A DNA stretch of 34,385 nucleotides. Origin: Acidimicrobiaceae bacterium. GTDB taxonomy: Bacteria; Actinomycetota; Acidimicrobiia; Acidimicrobiales; Palsa-688. Shown in pieces: positions 30,722 through 34,385 of the stretch. Numbering within the stretch: position 1 is the first letter of the stretch; every line of letters begins with the position of its first letter. The translations under genes were made by a program, and so were the position numbers. The stretch lies in assembly GCA_003156595.1 (NCBI GenBank), contig PMHH01000061.1:1-34385 (forward strand). The letters run 5' to 3'. The notes beneath the pieces were generated by a model. That model searched no databases, was not told the DNA's origin, and was given only the letters and a program-made list of their open reading frames with translations.

Positions 30722-32332
30722 ATGTCGAGTCATGAGCCAGGCTGGACGGCGGGGGACGAGGATTCGGTCCCGGCCGCCCTGGAGCGCGGCGTGCAGAAGA
30801 ACGCGGGTCGCATGTTTCTCGACTTCGGGGGCGAAACGCATACCTACGGAGAGGTCGAGCGCGAGAGCGCTCGCCTGGCGCGCGGCTTCCAGTCGCTCGG
30901 GGTGGAGCCCGGGGACCGGGTCGTCGCGGTGTTGGACAACAACATCGACGCCGTGCTCGTCTTTCTTGCGGTGCAGAGAATCGGGGGAGTGGTCGTCCCT
31001 GTCAACACGGCGTACAAGGGTGAGTTCCTCCGCCACCAGATCGCCGACTCGGGAGCCCGGGTGGTAGTGGCCGAGCCGGACTACGCCGAACGGGTCCTCG
31101 CCGTGGCCGAAGGCATCACTGAAGTGGACCATCTCCTCCACCGGGGAGAGCAGCCGTCAGGTTCGGGGCCCTTCAAGCAGGCGGCGCTGGACGAATTCCG
31201 CGTCGACGGTCCGGACCTGCCCATGCTCAGCCGCCCCGGCGATCTGGCCGCCCTGATCTACACGGCGGGGACCACGGGACCGTCCAAGGGCTGCATGATC
31301 AGCCAGAACTACCTGATGTACGTGGGCCGGATGCTCAACTGGCTGGTCGACCGCACTGCAGACGAGGTCAACTGGACCCCACTGCCCCTGTTCCATCTCA
31401 ACGCCTTGGCCAGCGTGCTGTCGTCCCTCGAATTGGGAGCGCCGGTTTCGGTATCGCCGCGGTTTTCTGTGTCCGGGTTCTGGGAGGACGTGGAGCGCAC
31501 TGGCGCCCGCATCGTCAACATGCTCGGGACGATGATCCCTCTGATCGCCCAGATGGACGACACCGAGCCGATGCTGCGCTGCAAGGGCCAGATCCGAGCC
31601 GTCATCGGCATACCTTTTACCCCCGCCCTGGAGAGGGTCTACAAGGAGCGGTTCGGGATCGACAAGGTGGGGACCCCGGCCTACGGGTTGACTGAGGCCG
31701 CCTCCGCTATCACGGCCAAGGTAGGTGCGTCCAAGCCCGGGACCAGCGGGCGGCTCAATGACGACTTCGATGTGCGCATCTTCGATGAGCACGATCACGA
31801 GCTCCCGGCAGGCGTGCCAGGGGAGATCGTGTGCCGGCCGAAGAAACCGGACATCATGTTTAGCGGGTACTGGAACCGGCCCGAAGCCACTCACGCACTG
31901 ATGCGGAACCAGTGGTTCCACACCGGAGACATCGGCAAGTTCGACGAGGACGGCTGGTTTCTCTTCGTCGACCGCCAGAAGGACTATCTCCGGCGGGGAG
32001 GAGAGAACATCTCGAGCTTCGAGATGGAGGTCGCCCTGATGCGTCAGGGCGACCTGGCCGAGGTGGCCGTGCACGCCGTTCCGGCCGCGTCGGAGGACGA
32101 CGTCAAGCTCACCTGCGTTCTCGCTCCCGGCGCCACGATCTCAGAGGAAGAGCTGTGCCGCTGGACGATCGACAATCTGCCGTATTTCGCGGTGCCGAGG
32201 TTTATCGAGTTCCGCGCCGACCTCCCCAAGAACCCGGTCGGCCGGATCCTCAAGTATCAGCTCCGAGAGGATGGCATTACCCCCTCCACTTGGGATCGGG
32301 TGCAAGCCGGCGTCACCTTTGCCAAGCGATGA
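30722..32332 (+). CDS. Acyl-CoA synthetase (AMP-forming ligase)
   Basis: A 536-residue ANL-superfamily ligase. Core motifs are IYTAGTTGPSKG (P-loop, near 180-190), YGLTEAAS, and HTGDIGKFDEDGWFLFVDRQKD followed by YLRRGGENIS. The C-terminal motif reads NPVGRILKYQLR: Arg follows the Gly where the catalytic Lys is usually found (GK), with a Lys three residues later, as seen in some CaiC-like ligases. It should activate a carboxylic acid as its CoA thioester. ATG 30722 is chosen because GGGAGG is four bases upstream; the frame is open 51 bases further. It overlaps the next gene by four bases. Confidence 0.9.
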   Translation: MSSHEPGWTAGDEDSVPAALERGVQKNAGRMFLDFGGETHTYGEVERESARLARGFQSLGVEPGDRVVAVLDNNIDAVLVFLAVQRIGGVVVPVNTAYKGEFLRHQIADSGARVVVAEPDYAERVLAVAEGITEVDHLLHRGEQPSGSGPFKQAALDEFRVDGPDLPMLSRPGDLAALIYTAGTTGPSKGCMISQNYLMYVGRMLNWLVDRTADEVNWTPLPLFHLNALASVLSSLELGAPVSVSPRFSVSGFWEDVERTGARIVNMLGTMIPLIAQMDDTEPMLRCKGQIRAVIGIPFTPALERVYKERFGIDKVGTPAYGLTEAASAITAKVGASKPGTSGRLNDDFDVRIFDEHDHELPAGVPGEIVCRPKKPDIMFSGYWNRPEATHALMRNQWFHTGDIGKFDEDGWFLFVDRQKDYLRRGGENISSFEMEVALMRQGDLAEVAVHAVPAASEDDVKLTCVLAPGATISEEELCRWTIDNLPYFAVPRFIEFRADLPKNPVGRILKYQLREDGITPSTWDRVQAGVTFAKR

Positions 32333-32760
32333 CGCGGTCGGTGCTGGTCGAGCGCTTCTTCGGATCGCTTGCCGCTCACGACCTCGAGGGTTACGCCGCC
32401 TGCCTCCATGAGGACGTGGTCGTCGAACTCCCCTTCTCCAAGGGCGCCGGTCCGCTCGACCGGGAAGGGTTACTCCGCCTCGACTCCTTCCTGCTCAAGA
32501 ACTTCACAGAGATTCGCTTCGAGATCATCCGGGTCCACGAGTTGGTCGCGACCGACGCCCTGATCGTCGAATACGGCAGTCACTTCGAATCAGAGACCAG
32601 CGGCATCACCTACGACAACCGTTACATCGGACTGTTCGAGTTCCGGGATGGGCTGGTCAGTCGTCTGGTCGAGTACGCCAATCCAGTCCCCGCCGCCGAA
32701 ATGTTTGCTGCCGTCAGCCGTGCTGTCGCCGAGCGCGACCGGGCGCCAACGTCACCGTGA
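32329..32760 (+). CDS. SnoaL-like (NTF2 fold) protein
   Basis: A 143-residue protein beginning MTRSVLVERFFGSLAAHDLEG, the standard SnoaL-like opening helices, with the cone-shaped sheet in VVVELPF, EIRFEIIRVHELVATDALIVEY and YDNRYIGLFEFRDGLVSRL. Members are small isomerases, cyclases, hydratases or binding proteins. ATG 32329 overlaps the ligase stop (ATGA), so the two are co-translated; SnoaL-type proteins often accompany steroid- and terpenoid-type catabolic genes, but no reaction is assigned. It converges with the CoA-transferase gene, with a nine-base overlap of the 3' ends. Confidence 0.82.
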   Translation: MTRSVLVERFFGSLAAHDLEGYAACLHEDVVVELPFSKGAGPLDREGLLRLDSFLLKNFTEIRFEIIRVHELVATDALIVEYGSHFESETSGITYDNRYIGLFEFRDGLVSRLVEYANPVPAAEMFAAVSRAVAERDRAPTSP

Positions 32761-33963
32761 CCAGGCGGCTATAGCTCCGACGTCGGACAACCGCCGCTGA
32801 GCCGTCTCGTCGTAGCCGAGGCCGCCCAGGATCTCTGTCGTGTGCTCGCCGAGAACCGGCGGAGGGAGCGCAACCGAGAACTCGGTGCCCGGAATCTCGA
32901 TCGGGATACGGAGGTAGCGGATGTCGGGATATCGCTCGTCAGTGCTGTCCACGATGATCCGGCGATGCTGAACGTGCGGGTTGTCAATCAGATCTTCTGG
33001 CTGTAGTACCGGCGACGCCGGCACGTCCGCGGCCAGAAGCGCCTCCATCCAGTCGTCGAGGGTCCGGGTGGCCATGACCTCGCTAAGGTCGTCGGCGAGG
33101 GTCGGGTCCCGCTCGCCCAGGTCCATGTGACCCTTCCATTCTCCCCTTTCGGACCACCCCGATTTGCCAGCCACCTCGCAGAACGAGATCCAGAACTTTC
33201 GCTCCACCGGGCAGATCAAGATGACCTTGTCGTCTTTGGTCGCGTACACGTTGTACTTCGGTCCCGCCGTCGCGGCTCCTTGCTGGAAGGGATCCAGGGC
33301 CACCTTCTGGCCGAAGTTGACGGCCGTCCCCAGCGCCTTGTTGGCTGCCACGGCCCCGTCCCAACACGAGACATCGAGGTACTGCCCTTCCCCGGTGCGC
33401 ATGCGGTGAATGAGGGCCGCTAGCACGGCGAGCGAGGCGTGCATCGAACCCTGATCGATCCCGACTGCGGGAGATCCGCCTGCTCTCGGCCGGCCGTCCT
33501 CGGTCCTCCGTACCTTGATCTGTCCCGCCGCCGCGTCGATGTTCTTGCCGTGCGATGGCAGCTTCATATACGGGCCGGTCTGTCCGTAGCCGGTCAGTGA
33601 GCAGTAGACGATGTCGGGCTTGATCGCTTTCATTGACTCGTAGTCGAGGCCGAGGCGGGCGAACGTACCTGGCTTGGAGACCTCGACCACCGCGTCAGCA
33701 GTCTGCAGCAGCTCGAAGAAGATTCGCTTGCCTCCATCCGACTTCAGGTTGAGCCCTAGGCTTTTCTTGTTGCGGTTGATGGTGAGATCCCAGTAGCTGA
33801 GGCCGTTGACCAGGGGAGGCACCCCCCGGATGTAGTCGCCGAGAGGTGGCTCCTCTATCTTGATGACCTCGGCCCCGAGGTCCGCCAACTTGGCCGTCGC
33901 CATCCCGCCCGGGATCAGCTTGCACAGGTCCAGAACGCGTATTCCGGTGAGAAGGGGCAGCAT
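32752..33963 (-). CDS. Class III (CaiB/BaiF) CoA-transferase
   Basis: A 403-residue, normal-length CaiB/BaiF enzyme. Features are the Rossmann start GIRVLDLCKLIPGGMATAKLADL, KIEEPP, YCSLTGYGQTGPY, the catalytic-type Asp170 in GIDQGSMHASLAVLAAL, and RTGEGQYLDVSCWDGAV. It transfers CoA between acids or could racemise an alpha-methylacyl-CoA; the latter subgroup keeps a His before the Asp in a GHD motif, which is absent here (SHGKNID instead). ATG 33963 lies six bases after a TAACGT -10 box, so the mRNA is leaderless. It is divergent from the incomplete amidohydrolase gene and shares its operator. Confidence 0.9.
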   Translation of the reverse strand: MLPLLTGIRVLDLCKLIPGGMATAKLADLGAEVIKIEEPPLGDYIRGVPPLVNGLSYWDLTINRNKKSLGLNLKSDGGKRIFFELLQTADAVVEVSKPGTFARLGLDYESMKAIKPDIVYCSLTGYGQTGPYMKLPSHGKNIDAAAGQIKVRRTEDGRPRAGGSPAVGIDQGSMHASLAVLAALIHRMRTGEGQYLDVSCWDGAVAANKALGTAVNFGQKVALDPFQQGAATAGPKYNVYATKDDKVILICPVERKFWISFCEVAGKSGWSERGEWKGHMDLGERDPTLADDLSEVMATRTLDDWMEALLAADVPASPVLQPEDLIDNPHVQHRRIIVDSTDERYPDIRYLRIPIEIPGTEFSVALPPPVLGEHTTEILGGLGYDETAQRRLSDVGAIAAWSR

Positions 33964-33969
33964 GTTCCC

Positions 33970-34036
33970 ACGTTACGGGCTCCGCTGAGGAGTGGTCAAG
34001 TAAGTGTTTACAAAGTTGGGAGACGCTAGCTAAGAT
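33970..34036. promoter_or_regulatory. Operator C between two divergent leaderless promoters
   Basis: The 18-bp site CAAGTAAGTGTTTACAAA (33997-34014) differs from operator B at one base. Leftward promoter: TTGACC (complement of 33994-33999), 18 bases, TAACGT (complement of 33970-33975), six bases, ATG 33963. Rightward promoter: TTTACA (34007-34012), 18 bases, TAAGAT (34031-34036), six bases, GTG 34043. The site overlaps both -35 boxes, the classic position for a repressor. Confidence 0.72.
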
Positions 34037-34042
34037 CGCGCC

Positions 34043-34385
34043 GTGGCCACCCAAACGATCACCGTTCCGGACATCATTTCCGTAGACGATCACGTGCTCG
34101 AGCCTCCCGACCTGTGGGAGTCCCGGCTGCCGGCGAAGTACAAGGACAAGGGTCCTCGGATCGTGCGGCAGAAGGTCAAGCGGGCCGGCCGGGGTGGCGG
34201 CGGCTCGCTTCCCCAATGGGTCGAACACGAAGAGGGCGCGTGGTGCGATGTGTGGCTGTACGACAAGGTCAGGATGCCGATGCAGGCCATCTACGCAGCC
34301 GTCGCTTGCGAGCTAAGGGACTTCGACGTGGTGGTGTTCGACGACATCAGACCCTCTGCCTGGCGGCAGAAGGAACGGCTTGCCG
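34043..34385 (+). CDS. Amidohydrolase-family protein, incomplete at right edge
   Basis: The first 114 codons of a gene that continues beyond the window. The product begins VATQTITVPDIISVDDHVLE, then PPDLWESRLPAKYKDKG, closely matching the start of the amidohydrolase at 29421-30620 (DVDSHVTEPPDLWTSRLP), so the two are paralogues. The D-x-H metal motif at the barrel start is present (VDDHV). Later catalytic motifs are outside the window. The GTG start is set by the -10 box six bases upstream. Confidence 0.82.
   Translation, partial: MATQTITVPDIISVDDHVLEPPDLWESRLPAKYKDKGPRIVRQKVKRAGRGGGGSLPQWVEHEEGAWCDVWLYDKVRMPMQAIYAAVACELRDFDVVVFDDIRPSAWRQKERLA

Noticed and set aside
31912-32328. N-terminal extension of the SnoaL-like protein
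   Set aside because: The open frame lies within the ligase gene in another frame, is Arg-rich, and the SnoaL fold begins at ATG 32329.

Overview
The window looks like a chromosomal segment of a high-GC actinomycete, most probably a member of the Acidimicrobiia or a close relative. The signs are a mycofactocin-type short-chain dehydrogenase, an F420-type luciferase-like oxidoreductase, a mycothiol-type DinB/MDMPI protein, an L,D-transpeptidase carrying 'GYWLVAADGG' repeats, frequent GTG/TTG starts, and several genes whose start codon sits 6-7 nt after a TANNNT -10 box (leaderless promoters). No rRNA, tRNA, CRISPR array, phage or insertion-sequence gene was found. The taxonomic placement is an inference from gene content.

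Left part (1-8.5 kb): a Tat-exported GH35-like beta-galactosidase, a translationally coupled GlxA-type regulator and DJ-1/PfpI protein, a composite class III CoA-transferase preceded by a small unknown gene, and a roughly 0.9 kb gene-poor stretch (6363-7282). That stretch holds a paired inverted-repeat array with a 74-bp period, a perfect 20-bp-arm hairpin and one possible 39-codon gene. An L,D-transpeptidase follows.

Middle part (8.5-19.2 kb): a TetR regulator divergent from an AurF-like di-iron oxygenase, a second L,D-transpeptidase, an MDMPI-fold protein, a mycofactocin-type SDR divergent from an aldehyde dehydrogenase, an F420-type LLM oxidoreductase, an AcuI/YhdH-type reductase, a PF10118 di-metal protein and a membrane-anchored protein of unknown function.

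Right part (19.2-34.4 kb): a dense CoA-dependent catabolic island. It encodes two acyl-CoA dehydrogenases, a truncated CoA-transferase, a TetR regulator, two separate thiolase-like/DUF35 pairs that lack the thiolase cysteine, an enoyl-CoA hydratase, a double CoA-transferase, an acyl-CoA ligase, a SnoaL-like protein, another CoA-transferase and two paralogous amidohydrolases; the last of these runs off the right edge. Three promoters in the island carry a near-identical 18-bp palindromic site (consensus CAAGTAAnTnnTTACAwA), and two further promoters carry related half-sites. The simplest reading is a regulon controlled by one repressor, possibly the local TetR protein, for CoA-linked breakdown of a branched or cyclic carboxylic acid. 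The thiolase-like/DUF35 pairs resemble the Ltp2-ChsH2 retro-aldolase of steroid side-chain degradation, but the substrate cannot be read from the sequence.
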